This document shows, piece after piece, positions 42,737 to 51,470 of a stretch of 64,000 bases of DNA. Location: positions 1 to 64,000 of the forward strand of contig NZ_BBYM01000024.1 of NCBI RefSeq assembly GCF_001570405.1, given 5' to 3'. A program made the position numbers and the translations under genes. Below the pieces are notes generated by a model, which had not been told where the DNA came from, ran no database searches, and saw only the letters and a list, made by a program, of their open reading frames with translations. Every line of letters begins with the position of its first letter. The stretch's first letter is position 1. Source of the stretch: Microtetraspora niveoalba. GTDB lineage: Bacteria > Actinomycetota > Actinomycetes > Streptosporangiales > Streptosporangiaceae.

Positions 42737-43915
42737 TCAGCGGGACGGGGCGAGGACGCGGTCGTCCCACGCGATCCGGTAGTCGTGCATCCAGGACAGC
42801 GCGTTCTTCTCGGCCACCTTGCGCATGATCGTCGGCAGCACGAGGTCGCGGGCGAACGCGCCGACGATCCCTGGCGCCTTGCCGCTCCCGTTGCGCTTGC
42901 CCTGGGCGACGATGCGCTCGACCCGCTCCCGGCGCAGCCCCTCGAAGGCGGCGAACGCGCGGGGGAGGCCGGGGACGTCGCGCAGGCACTTGGCCAGCAC
43001 CACCGCGTCCTCCATGGCCATCGACGCGCCCTGACCGGACGACGGCGAGGTCGCGTGCGCGGCGTCGCCGACGATCACCATGCGCTCGTTGAACCACTTC
43101 GGCACGGTCGGGAAGTCGTAGGTGTTCCAGCCGCTGATGATGTGCTCGGTGGCGCCGATGATGTCGAGCATCGGGCCGACGTCGTCGCGGAACAGCGACG
43201 TCAGCCGGGCCCGCCACTGCGTCGGGGTGATCGCCGCGAGCTCCTCCCGGGTCGGCTCCTTCCGGCTCGGCGGGTTGGCGAACCACCACACCTCGCCGTC
43301 CGGGTGGACCAGATAGCCGAAGAAGCACTTCTTGCCGAAGATGAAGTGGTTGGTCCCCGGCTCGCCCGGGACGGTGACGCCACGCGCGAAACCGCCCGTG
43401 TTCAGCAGCCCGACGTGCCGGGCGCGCGGCGCGCCGGGGTCGATGATCGTGCGGGTGCGCGACCGCAGCCCGTCGGCGCCGATGAGCAGATCGCCCTCGG
43501 CCGTGCTCCCGTCGGAGAAGACCGCGCGCACGCCGTCCCGGCCGATCAGCGCGTCGTCGAGCCGCTTGCCGTAGTGGATGCGCACGCCGCGCCGTACGGC
43601 CTCGTCGCGGAGCGACCGGTAGAGGTCGGCGCGCTTCAGCGTGCGGCCGGGCTGGGTGAAGGTGGCGAGCTCCTTGCCGCGCCCGTTGAGCATCCGCATG
43701 CGCGACGAGTCCATGCCGAGGCCGCAGACCAGGTCGTCCAGGCCGAGGACGCGCAGGGCCGCGAGCCCGTTGGACGCGAGGGTGAGGAACGCGCCGACGC
43801 CGTCCGAGCTTCGGTCGTACGCCTCGAAGACGTCGCTGTCGATGCCCGCCTGCCGCAGCGCCATGGCCGTGACCGGGCCCGCGATGCCTCCGCCGATGAT
43901 CAGTGCTCTAGTCAT
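42737..43915 (-). CDS. FAD-dependent monooxygenase
   Basis: 392 residues. RALIIGGGIAGPVTAMALRQAG is the GxGxxG FAD motif, GDLLIGADGLRSRTR the DG motif, and ERMVIVGDAAHATSPSSGQGASMAMEDAVVLA the GD motif with the following helix. It belongs to the 2-polyprenyl-6-methoxyphenol hydroxylase-like group. It is divergent from a PadR regulator with only 54 bases between, so regulated expression in response to an aromatic or antibiotic compound is likely by analogy. Confidence 0.9.
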   Translation of the reverse strand: MTRALIIGGGIAGPVTAMALRQAGIDSDVFEAYDRSSDGVGAFLTLASNGLAALRVLGLDDLVCGLGMDSSRMRMLNGRGKELATFTQPGRTLKRADLYRSLRDEAVRRGVRIHYGKRLDDALIGRDGVRAVFSDGSTAEGDLLIGADGLRSRTRTIIDPGAPRARHVGLLNTGGFARGVTVPGEPGTNHFIFGKKCFFGYLVHPDGEVWWFANPPSRKEPTREELAAITPTQWRARLTSLFRDDVGPMLDIIGATEHIISGWNTYDFPTVPKWFNERMVIVGDAAHATSPSSGQGASMAMEDAVVLAKCLRDVPGLPRAFAAFEGLRRERVERIVAQGKRNGSGKAPGIVGAFARDLVLPTIMRKVAEKNALSWMHDYRIAWDDRVLAPSR

Positions 43916-43937
43916 AATTTAACTATACATAACATAA

Positions 43938-43951
43938 CTAGCGCGCGCTAG
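43938..43951. promoter_or_regulatory. Palindrome between monooxygenase and PadR genes
   Basis: CTAGCGCGCGCTAG is a perfect 14-base palindrome in the short divergent gap. The AT-rich stretch ATTTAACTATACATAAC beside it probably contains the -10 boxes. A PadR-type repressor bound here could control both genes. Confidence 0.55.
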
Positions 43952-43969
43952 AGCGATACGATGTCCGGC

Positions 43970-44539
43970 ATGTCGACGAGGCGGTCTCCCCTGGCCATGG
44001 CGCTGCTCACCCTGGTCTGCGAAGAGCCGATGCACGCGTACCGGATGCAGCAATTGATCAAGGAGCGGCACAAGGACGACGTGGTCAACGTCGCGCAGCG
44101 GAACAGCGTGTACCAGACCATCGACCGCCTGCTCCGGGCCGGGCTCATCGCCGTACGGGAGACGTCGCGCGAGGAGAACCGCCCGGAACGGACCGTCTAC
44201 GAGCCCACGGAGGCGGGCCGGGAAACCCTGCGGGAGTGGATGCGGACCATGCTCTCCACACCCGCGCGCGAGTTCCCCGAGTTCCCCGCCGCGCTCGCCT
44301 TCCTGCCCGTGCTCCCGCCGGACGAGGTCGAGGCCGCGCTGCGCGACCGCATCGCCGCCCTTGAGGGGCGGCTCTCCGCGCTGGACGCGGAGATGAAGGA
44401 GTCCGCGACGTTCCTGATCCGGGTCTTCATGGTGGAGTCCGAGTACCAGCGCTGCGTGGTCGCGGCCGAGCTGGACTATGTGCGCGGGCTCGCCGACGAC
44501 CTGCGCGCCGGCCGGCTCGACTGGGATTTCCGCCTTTAG
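43970..44539 (+). CDS. PadR family transcriptional regulator
   Basis: 189 residues from ATG 43970; an ATG three codons earlier is also possible. The N-terminal winged helix reads AMALLTLVCEEPMHAYRMQQLIKER, then NSVYQTIDRLLRAGLIAVRET and YEPTEAGRETLREW, the PadR signature. The C-terminal helices (residues 100-185) form the dimer domain of the Vir_act_alpha type. It probably represses the divergent monooxygenase. Confidence 0.9.
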   Translation: MSTRRSPLAMALLTLVCEEPMHAYRMQQLIKERHKDDVVNVAQRNSVYQTIDRLLRAGLIAVRETSREENRPERTVYEPTEAGRETLREWMRTMLSTPAREFPEFPAALAFLPVLPPDEVEAALRDRIAALEGRLSALDAEMKESATFLIRVFMVESEYQRCVVAAELDYVRGLADDLRAGRLDWDFRL

Positions 44540-44691
44540 GGCCCGGAACTCACGGCGAGCCGCGAAGTGGCTCGCCGGACTCGGGGGACCGGCCGTCACC
44601 CGGCCGGGGGCGTGCCCGCTGATCCGTTATTGGCCTGTGACGGGCCTCACTTATGTTGGCGTCAAGCGGTGTGAACGAACCTGTAAGGGAA

Positions 44692-45930
44692 ATGGGCGGG
44701 CCGGTGCAGGAACAGGAGAACTCCCCGGACGGATCCGACGGCGCACCCGGGTCCGGCGTGCGGTCACGCCGGCGGGTCCTTCTCATGTGGCTGCCGTTCG
44801 TCGTCGTCGGCGCCTTCGCGGTGGCGTTCCTGGCCACCGTCCTTCCTTCCGAAAGCAAGGTGGCCGACGACTGGGCGCCCCGCCCCTTCGATCCGCCCAT
44901 CCGGTACGCGTACGTCGGGCAGGGGTCGGCATGTGACATCTCCGCGAGCGCGAACGACGAAGAAGAGGAGGAGGAGAAGGACGGCGCGGAACCGGCCGTG
45001 TGCGCGGACTGGCACCTGCGGAGCGAGTTCAAGGAGAGCGAGGGACGGCAGGAACTCGGGCTGCCCTACGGCGGCGGGTGCGACGACGACGGGGCCTGCT
45101 GGGCCGACATCGAGCTGTACGACGCGGTGAGTGAGGCGCGGACGGTCGGCGCCGCCCGGCGCGCGATGCCGCTCCTGATCGGCGCGGACGGTCACCGCAT
45201 CGCGTATTTCAGCAAGACGCGCGGGCGGTTCGTGGCGTGGGATCTGCGCGGCGCGGTGATCCACGACCTGTCTCCGAAAATGGACGGGCAGGCACTCGCG
45301 GATTTCAACGGCCTGCGCATGTCGCCGGACGGACGCCATCTCGCCCTCGCCTCCAGCGCGGTGAACGGAAGCCAGCGTCCCGGGATCCTTCTCACCGATA
45401 CGTCCTCGGGCCGGACGTCCACGATCGAGGGATTCTGCCATGTCATCGGGATGAGCCGGGACGCGTCGTCCATCGCCGTCCGGCGCTCATGCGCCGATCC
45501 TTGGGAGGACGACACGGAGGAGGATCTCGTCACCCTGATCGACGGACAGGGGAAGGTCCTCGGCGAATGGAAGAGCGACGGCCGCGTCGGCGACCTTTCG
45601 CCCGACGGCCGGTCGGTCACCGAGATCGTGGACGAGGACGGGATCGGAAAGGACTTCCTCGTCCTTCACGACGCCCGCACCGGAGAGGTCGTCGACAAGC
45701 ACCGGCTGGACCTGCTGTCGGAGGAGAACGTCCCCCGGGGATTCGGCTGGCTCGACGACGGCCACTACGTGATCAAGGCCGAGACCCCGGAGGAGTCCGA
45801 TTCCTTCGGCTTCTACTCCGTAGACGTGCGCACCGGGAAGTCCCACCGCGTTCGCGACCTCCCGCTCAACCCTCCCGGGTGGCGTCCCTGGAACGAGATG
45901 TCCGTCGGGAGGCCGGAGGGCGGCGGCTGA
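44692..45930 (+). CDS. Membrane-anchored protein with beta-propeller-like domain
   Basis: About 412 residues from ATG 44692; a GTG at 44653 in the same frame is possible. One membrane segment (VLLMWLPFVVVGAFAVAFLATVL, in parts) follows a basic stretch, so the large C-terminal part is outside. That part begins with an acidic run (DEEEEEEKDG) and four Cys in two C-rich patches, then repeats such as LRMSPDGRHLALAS, GMSRDASSIAVR and GDLSPDGRSVTEI, which look like WD/TolB-type propeller blades. Function unknown. Confidence 0.65.
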   Translation: MGGPVQEQENSPDGSDGAPGSGVRSRRRVLLMWLPFVVVGAFAVAFLATVLPSESKVADDWAPRPFDPPIRYAYVGQGSACDISASANDEEEEEEKDGAEPAVCADWHLRSEFKESEGRQELGLPYGGGCDDDGACWADIELYDAVSEARTVGAARRAMPLLIGADGHRIAYFSKTRGRFVAWDLRGAVIHDLSPKMDGQALADFNGLRMSPDGRHLALASSAVNGSQRPGILLTDTSSGRTSTIEGFCHVIGMSRDASSIAVRRSCADPWEDDTEEDLVTLIDGQGKVLGEWKSDGRVGDLSPDGRSVTEIVDEDGIGKDFLVLHDARTGEVVDKHRLDLLSEENVPRGFGWLDDGHYVIKAETPEESDSFGFYSVDVRTGKSHRVRDLPLNPPGWRPWNEMSVGRPEGGG

Positions 45931-45981
45931 CCGCCCCACGGCACCCCTGCCGGGAGGGGCGGTCCGCCCGGCCCGGACGGG

Positions 45982-46926
45982 TCAGCTCCAGGTCATGTTG
46001 ATCTCACGCTCGAAGTTGACGTATCCGGCGCGCTCGAACGCCCGCGCCATCGGGACGTTGCCGATGTCCGTCGACGCCCGGATCCGGGGGACGTCCTGCG
46101 CCGCGAGGACGCGGGTGCCCTCGGCGAGGATGTCGTCGATGTAGCCCCTTCCGCGATACGCGGGAAGCACGCCGATGTACGCGATGATCGGGTTGTAGTC
46201 GTTCCGGGCCGGGATCACGAACCCGACCGGATCGCCGTCGGGGGTCGTCGCCGTCCGCCACCACTCCCGCGGGCTCCGGTAGCGCGCCATCTCGTCGTCG
46301 TACTGCGCGGCCGCCGCCTGCGCCGGGGTCATCGTGGCGAGATCGGCGTGGCTGTGCGCGTCGAGCGTGCCCTCCAGGACGAGGGTCATCAGCTCGACGA
46401 GTTCGTCGCGCCCGCGTACGGGCCGGAACCGCAGCCTGCCGCTCGGCTCCGGGATCGGCGTCCCGGGCCGCCACTCCAGGCGCAGCCGCTCGACGAGCAG
46501 CCGGGCGCCGGTCGCTTCGAGCACGGCCATACGATCCTCGACGGCCTGCCTCGCGGTCGCGTCGTCACGCCAGCCGGGCGGGACGAACCGGCTGTATTCG
46601 ATCGGCTGGGCACCGGGCGGGACGACGGCGGCCGTGGCGGTCTCCAGCAGCCGGGCGCCCAGCTCGCGGCGCTCGGATTCGGGCAGGGTGTCGTCGAGGT
46701 CGAAGACGTCGAGCATGTACGGCGGCTCGCCCTCGCCCCGGGCCCACCAGGCGAGCCTGGCGACGAGGCGGTCGCCGCGCAGGGCCATCCACATCCACTC
46801 GGGCCGGCGGCGACCGGAGTGGAGGTCGTCGGCCAGCTCGTGGTCGAAGGCGTACGACAGGCGGGTGAAAAGGGGGAGTTCCTCACGCCCGGTGATCGGG
46901 CGGATGGTCAGGTCGTTCTGGGGCAT
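45982..46926 (-). CDS. GNAT acetyltransferase, two-domain
   Basis: 314 residues. The C-terminal GNAT domain is clear: FVIPARNDYNPIIAYIGVLPAYRGRGYIDDILAEGTRVL carries the acetyl-CoA binding R-x-x-G-x-G/A motif, and IGNVPMARAFERAGYV the last strand. The N-terminal 160 residues fold as a second, degenerate GNAT repeat. This layout resembles the mycothiol synthase-type tandem. The substrate is unknown. A short frame with a strong ribosome site lies just upstream (46967-47020). Confidence 0.8.
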   Translation of the reverse strand: MPQNDLTIRPITGREELPLFTRLSYAFDHELADDLHSGRRRPEWMWMALRGDRLVARLAWWARGEGEPPYMLDVFDLDDTLPESERRELGARLLETATAAVVPPGAQPIEYSRFVPPGWRDDATARQAVEDRMAVLEATGARLLVERLRLEWRPGTPIPEPSGRLRFRPVRGRDELVELMTLVLEGTLDAHSHADLATMTPAQAAAAQYDDEMARYRSPREWWRTATTPDGDPVGFVIPARNDYNPIIAYIGVLPAYRGRGYIDDILAEGTRVLAAQDVPRIRASTDIGNVPMARAFERAGYVNFEREINMTWS

Positions 46927-46966
46927 GGCACTTTCCTTCGATGAGGTGTGCCAGGTCGCTCCCGGG

Positions 46967-47020
46967 TCAGCGCGCGGCCGTGCCCAGGGAAGGAACCGGC
47001 ACGATGGTCATGGCACGCAT
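46967..47020 (-). CDS. Possible 17-residue leader peptide before the GNAT gene
   Basis: ATG 47020 starts MRAMTIVPVPSLGTAAR and stops at 46967. It is preceded by AGGAGGG nine bases upstream, one of the best ribosome sites in the window. It ends 40 bases before the GNAT start on the same strand. It could be a leader that tunes translation of the acetyltransferase. The remaining 120 bases to the next gene hold nothing else. Confidence 0.4.
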   Translation of the reverse strand: MRAMTIVPVPSLGTAAR

Positions 47021-47138
47021 CGGCTTATCCCTCCTCTCGTGGGTGTGCCGGCCGCGGTCGGCCGGATCCGGCGTCTGTTCTATCTGACTGGTTTCGAGGC
47101 CGGCAAACCGTTTTCCACCGGTGCGTCCGGACCGGACG

Positions 47139-47666
47139 TCAGGCGAACGTCAGGGCCGGGTAGGCGAAGAGCATCACGCAGCCGAAGCCGAGCTTGAGCA
47201 CCGCGTCGACGACCCCGAAGACGGGGGTGGGCGTGGCGCGCGCCAGGCGCAGTCCGATGAGCGCGTTGATCGCCGTGAGGACGCCCAGAGTCGTGATCAG
47301 GGGGCCGTGGGCGAGGCCCATCGGCAGGAAGTGCAGGCCGACCACGAACAGGATGCTGAGGATCTGCGTGCGCTCGTCCGCGTCCTTGGTCGTCGTGATG
47401 GCCAGATAGATCAGGCCCATCTCGATGACGAACGAGCCGACCAGCCCGGCGATCTGCGCGAACGACGGGCTGCCGAGACTGGGCAGCAGCGCGCTGAGTC
47501 CGCTCGCCGTGAACCCCGCGATGAATCCGCCGATCATGAACTGGAGCCAGTATTTGTTGAACGTCCAGCTCCCCAGGAAACCCAGGCCGACGAAGATGAG
47601 GAAGAGACCGCCTCCCCTGATCAGCGGATACGGATGGTCCGCGACGGCTACCGCGATCGTCGGCAT
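47139..47666 (-). CDS. Polytopic membrane protein (DUF6609-like)
   Basis: 175 residues with five predicted membrane segments (about residues 14-34, 40-60, 70-92, 104-122 and 126-165). No catalytic motif. Similar five-helix proteins of unknown function are common in Firmicutes and actinomycetes. A perfect 10-base palindrome, ACATTAATGT, at 47700-47709 lies in the promoter region, in unusually AT-rich sequence. Confidence 0.65.
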   Translation of the reverse strand: MPTIAVAVADHPYPLIRGGGLFLIFVGLGFLGSWTFNKYWLQFMIGGFIAGFTASGLSALLPSLGSPSFAQIAGLVGSFVIEMGLIYLAITTTKDADERTQILSILFVVGLHFLPMGLAHGPLITTLGVLTAINALIGLRLARATPTPVFGVVDAVLKLGFGCVMLFAYPALTFA

Positions 47667-47862
47667 GTCAGCCCTAACTTCCTGAAGGGTAAAGGGCTCA
47701 CATTAATGTAAAAGTTGATCAAGCGCGCCGGCCGCCGGGGATCGCCGGTGGGCGAGGGGCTGTCCGGCGAGAGCCCCCGACCGCATCAGAAGCGGCACGA
47801 CCTGGTCGCGCACGCCGTCACCGCGGCCGGAACGCGCGGCGGCACGTCCGGGCCGGAGGGCG

Positions 47863-48243
47863 TCACCGGGCCCGCGCGGCGGCGGCCTCCCGGGCGTCGA
47901 GAAGCTCCTCCCAGTGCTCCTCGGCCCAGGCGCAGGCGGCGGCCATCGGTTCGAGGAGGCTGCGGCCGAGCGGGGTGAGCTCGTACTCGACCCGCCGGAT
48001 CGGCCCGGAATGCTCGACGCGGACGACCATGCCGTCCCGTTCGAGGGCGCGCAGCGACTGGGTGAGCACCTTGGCGGTGACGCCGCGCAGGGGTATCCGC
48101 AGCTCCGAGAACCGTCGCGGCCCGTGCTCAAGGCAGCGGATGACCATGCCCGCCCACTTGTCGCCGAACCGGATCGGCGTGAGATCCGAGGGGCAGACCG
48201 GATCGAACATGTCGGGATCGAGGGGCTCTCTCACGGAAGCCAC
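47863..48243 (-). CDS. HxlR family transcriptional regulator
   Basis: 126 residues from GTG 48243. The HxlR winged helix is clear: CPSDLTPIRFGDKWAGMVIRCLEHGPRRFSELRIPLRGVTAKVLTQSLRALERDGMVVRVEH in pieces 'DKWAGMVIRCL', 'RFSELRIPL' and 'VTAKVLTQSLRALERDG'. An N-terminal Cys (V-C-P) is at the position typical for redox-sensing HxlR proteins. It is divergent from an NAD(P)-binding protein gene, with a long dyad between. Confidence 0.88.
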   Translation of the reverse strand: MASVREPLDPDMFDPVCPSDLTPIRFGDKWAGMVIRCLEHGPRRFSELRIPLRGVTAKVLTQSLRALERDGMVVRVEHSGPIRRVEYELTPLGRSLLEPMAAACAWAEEHWEELLDAREAAAARAR

Positions 48244-48252
48244 GCTAGCCGG

Positions 48253-48281
48253 TATCCGGGAGGTAACCACCTCTCCGGATA
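48253..48281. promoter_or_regulatory. Dyad between HxlR and NAD(P)-binding protein genes
   Basis: TATCCGGGAGGT (48253-48264) and ACCTCTCCGGATA (48269-48281) form an inverted repeat with a one-base offset around AACC. It starts 10 bases before the HxlR start, where the repressor of this class normally binds to control itself and the divergent gene. Confidence 0.65.
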
Positions 48282-48320
48282 GCGTCCGCGAAAGCGGCCG
48301 GAGACAGGATCCGGCCTCCG

Positions 48321-49019
48321 GTGAACGAGGTGATTCGGATGGGCAAAATCATTGTTTTCGGTGCAGGAGGAAGGGCCGGTCGGGCCGCCGTCCAGGAGGC
48401 CCGCCGACGTGGCCACCACGTCACCGCCGTCGTCCGCGATCCGGCCAAGTACGACCCGGCCGCGTACGACGACCCGGCCGCGTACGGCCCGGGGAGCTCC
48501 GGCGACCGGACGGGCGGCGTGACGCTGGTCGCGGGCGACGTCACCGACGTGGACGGCATCGCGCGGCTCGCCGCCGGGCACGACGCGGCCGTCAACGCCG
48601 CCGCCGACCTGGCCGCGCCGCCCGACGTCTTCTTCCCCGCCGCCGCCCGCGCCCTGCTCGACGGCCTGGCCGGGGCCGGGGTGGAGCGGCTGCTGGCGGT
48701 CGGTCTCGCCTCCGTCCTGGAGACCGCCTCCGGCGTGCCGTTGATGGACACGCCCGGCTATCCGCAGGAGTACCGCGCCTTCTGCCTGGGGCACCGCGCG
48801 GGGACGGACGCGCTGCGGTCCGCCGACACGCCGGTGGACTGGCTGGTGGTCAGCCCGGCCGGCGACTTCGACCACGGTGGCGGGCGCACCGGACGTTATC
48901 GCCTCGCTCCGGCGGACATGGACAGTCGCATCTCGTACGCCGACTTCGCGATCGCGCTGCTCGACGAGATCGACAGCCCGAGGCACCGCCGTACGCACCT
49001 GGGCGTCGAACAGGGGTGA
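48321..49019 (+). CDS. NAD(P)-binding protein, NmrA/SDR-like
   Basis: 232 residues from GTG 48321; ATG 48339 is an alternative. KIIVFGAGGRAGRAAVQEARRRG is the dinucleotide-binding motif, VAGDVTDVDGIARLAAGHDAAVN the second strand region. The family includes atypical SDRs that sense or reduce quinone-type compounds. A low-complexity insert (residues 45-60) repeats D-P-A-A-Y. It is controlled, by position, by the divergent HxlR protein. Confidence 0.82.
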   Translation: MNEVIRMGKIIVFGAGGRAGRAAVQEARRRGHHVTAVVRDPAKYDPAAYDDPAAYGPGSSGDRTGGVTLVAGDVTDVDGIARLAAGHDAAVNAAADLAAPPDVFFPAAARALLDGLAGAGVERLLAVGLASVLETASGVPLMDTPGYPQEYRAFCLGHRAGTDALRSADTPVDWLVVSPAGDFDHGGGRTGRYRLAPADMDSRISYADFAIALLDEIDSPRHRRTHLGVEQG

Positions 49020-49163
49020 AAACTCTCGCCCCACCCCGGCGACCCGGGTCTGCGGGATCCGGCGGATACACGATCAGGCCGTTCCCGCGTGTCCCTTCCG
49101 TGCGGCTCCCTTCCGTGCGGCACGGCCGTCGCGACCCGCGGCGCGACCGGCCAGAATGAGCGG

Positions 49164-49817
49164 ATGGCCATACGCGTTTTGATCGCCGACGACCAGGAGA
49201 TGGTGCGGCGCGGCCTGCGGCGCATCCTGGAGAGCCAGCCGGACATCACCGTCGTCTGCGAGGCCGCCGACGGGATGAGCGCGGTGGAGATGGCCCGGCG
49301 GTTCCAGCCGGACGTGGCGCTGGTCGACATCCGCATGCCCAGGATGGACGGGCTGGAGGTGACCCGCCTGCTCGCCGGTCCCGAGGCGGCGTCCCCGGTC
49401 AAGGTGGTCGTCGTGACGACGTTCGACCTCGACGAGTACGTCTATCCGGCGTTGCGGCACGGCGCGTCCGGTTTCCTGCTCAAGCGGTCGGGGCCCACGC
49501 TCCTCATCGAGGCGATCCGGGCGGCGATGGCGGGGGACAGCCTGATCAGCCCCTCCATCACCGTACGGCTGTTGAAGCACGTCACCGGGTCGGGGCCGCG
49601 GCACAGCCCGCTTCCCGAGCCGCTGACCGAGCGCGAGATCGAGATCGCCGGCCAGGTGGCCGAGGGCAAGACCAACGCCGACATCGCCGGCGAGCTGTTC
49701 ATCTCGCCCGGAACGGTGAAGACCCACGTCGCGAGCATCCAGCGCAAGCTCGGCGTGCGGAACCGGGTCGGCATCGCCGTACGCGCCTGGGAGATGGGGT
49801 ACGCCCGCGGCCGGTGA
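49164..49817 (+). CDS. NarL/LuxR-type response regulator (system 4)
   Basis: 217 residues from ATG 49164. The receiver domain has IRVLIADDQEMVRRGL, Asp in DVALVDIRMPRMDG, Lys in GFLLKRS. The LuxR domain is LTEREIEIAGQVAEGKTNADIAGELFISPGTVKTHVAS. It strongly resembles the regulator at 8474. Unlike the first three systems, the regulator gene precedes its kinase gene, with a 45-base gap. Confidence 0.93.
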   Translation: MAIRVLIADDQEMVRRGLRRILESQPDITVVCEAADGMSAVEMARRFQPDVALVDIRMPRMDGLEVTRLLAGPEAASPVKVVVVTTFDLDEYVYPALRHGASGFLLKRSGPTLLIEAIRAAMAGDSLISPSITVRLLKHVTGSGPRHSPLPEPLTEREIEIAGQVAEGKTNADIAGELFISPGTVKTHVASIQRKLGVRNRVGIAVRAWEMGYARGR

Positions 49818-49862
49818 CCCGCTCGTGCCGGGGGTGCGGCGAGCGCTGCGTACGCTCGGTCC

Positions 49863-51230
49863 ATGATGCGTGGACGGCCCGGCGGGAACGCGCTCCCTTC
49901 GGGGAACGGAGGACGTGCGAGAAGGATCAGGTTCCGCGACGTCCTGTACGCCGTGGTCGTGGCGATGGTGCCGCTCCCGGCCGTCTTCGCTCCTCCGGGC
50001 GCGCTCGTCGTCGTCTTCCCGGCGACCCTCGCCGCGGCCGTCGCGCTGACCCGCTGGCCGTACCGGGGGATCGGCCTGGCCACGGCGGCGAGCGTCGTCG
50101 CCGCGGTCTCCTTCGCCGCCGCCTTCCTCTACCAGGGACAGCACCAGTTCGTCGGGGTGTGGCTGCCCGTCGAGTTCGGGGCGCTGCTGCTTCTCCTCGG
50201 ACGGGTGATCCGGCGGTCGCCGCGCCTGCCGGCGGCGCTGGTCGCGACGTCGCTGGCCCTCGCGTCGGTGGTGGAGCTGCCCCTGAGGCTGACGCTCCGG
50301 ATGCCCCACCCCTCGCTGGAGACGTCGGTCATCGCGTGCCTACTGGCGTTCTTCCCCATGGCCTGCGTGGCGGGCGTCGCGCTGTACCTCAGATCCCAGG
50401 ACGACCGGCGGGTACGCGCGGTGGCGCGGGCCAAGCGCGCGCAGCGGCTCGACGTGGCCCGCGACCTGCACGACTTCGTCGCGCACGAGGTCACCGGCAT
50501 CGTTCTGGAGGCCCAGGCCGCGCAGTTCGGCGACCTCGACGCGGAGCAGGCGCGCGCCCTCGCCGCACGTGTCGAGGAGGCCGGGCTGCGGGCGCTCGCG
50601 TCGATGGACCACATGGTCGGTGCGCTGCGCGATCCGGACGAGCGGGCGAGCGCGGAGCCGCCGCCGACCCGCATGTACGGCCTGGCCGACCTGCCGGACC
50701 TCGTCGGCCGCTTCTCCGCCACCGGAGGGATCCCCGCCGAGATCCACATGCCCGGCGACGAGACCGGCGCCGCGGACGGCGGGGCGCGCGGCGGCGGCGT
50801 CCCGGCGGACGTGCTGCCGCGCGAGATCGAGAGCACCGCCTACGCCGTGGTCCTCGAAGCGCTGACCAACGTACGGCGGCACGCGTCCTCGGCGACCCGG
50901 GTCGTGGTCTCGGTCGCCCGCGTCGCCGGCCCCGCACTGGAGGTGTCCGTCGTGGACGACGGCGGCCGGGGCCGTCTCGGGCGGAGGAAGGCGACGTCCG
51001 GCGCCGGCCCCTCCGACGGCGGGGGCGGGCCGGACGGTGCGGAGGGCCGCCCGTACGGCCTCTCGGGGAGCGGACGGACGGGCGGGGGCACCGGCCTGAT
51101 CGGCCTGGCCGAGCGGGTCGAGGCGATCGGGGGCGTCCTCGACACCGGCCGCCACGGGCGGGGATGGAAGGTCACGGCGGTCCTGCCGGTCCCGCGGAGT
51201 GCCCAGGACAGGATCTACGCGAGATCCTGA
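49863..51230 (+). CDS. NarL-type sensor histidine kinase (system 4)
   Basis: 455 residues. Five membrane segments fill residues 28-180. The His box is RLDVARDLHDFVAHEVTG, almost the same as in kinase 1 (QLARDLHDFVAHDVSG). LEALTNVRRHASS is the N box; GGGTGLIGLAERVEAIGG the G box. A Gly/Arg-rich insert between the boxes (GRGRLGRRKATSGAG and a Gly-rich stretch) is absent in kinase 1. The lipoprotein, ABC ATPase and permease genes follow and are the likely target operon. Confidence 0.92.
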   Translation: MMRGRPGGNALPSGNGGRARRIRFRDVLYAVVVAMVPLPAVFAPPGALVVVFPATLAAAVALTRWPYRGIGLATAASVVAAVSFAAAFLYQGQHQFVGVWLPVEFGALLLLLGRVIRRSPRLPAALVATSLALASVVELPLRLTLRMPHPSLETSVIACLLAFFPMACVAGVALYLRSQDDRRVRAVARAKRAQRLDVARDLHDFVAHEVTGIVLEAQAAQFGDLDAEQARALAARVEEAGLRALASMDHMVGALRDPDERASAEPPPTRMYGLADLPDLVGRFSATGGIPAEIHMPGDETGAADGGARGGGVPADVLPREIESTAYAVVLEALTNVRRHASSATRVVVSVARVAGPALEVSVVDDGGRGRLGRRKATSGAGPSDGGGGPDGAEGRPYGLSGSGRTGGGTGLIGLAERVEAIGGVLDTGRHGRGWKVTAVLPVPRSAQDRIYARS

Positions 51231-51394
51231 GCCGCGGCACCGGCGGAGACCGGGGCGCGAGATCGCAGGGGAGTGCGTCCGGGCGGAGAAGAGGCCGTGT
51301 CGCGGGCGGGTCGGGGATGGCGGAGGTACCGCGCACCCGAGGGACGCGCTGCAACGGCTCGGGCCACGCGTACGCCGAACCGGTCACCCGATAT

Positions 51395-51408
51395 CTGCCG
51401 AACGGCAG
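51395..51408. promoter_or_regulatory. Palindrome matching the site of system 1
   Basis: CTGCCGAACGGCAG, with the core TGCCGAACGGCA identical to the palindrome at 10449-10464 near the paralogous system. It lies 62 bases before the lipoprotein gene and downstream of kinase 4, the expected position for a response-regulator site driving the exporter operon. Confidence 0.6.
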
Positions 51409-51470
51409 ATGCCGTGTCCGCCCGGGAAGACCGATTCTGCTCCGGACGCCCTTTGGATCCGGAGGACCTG

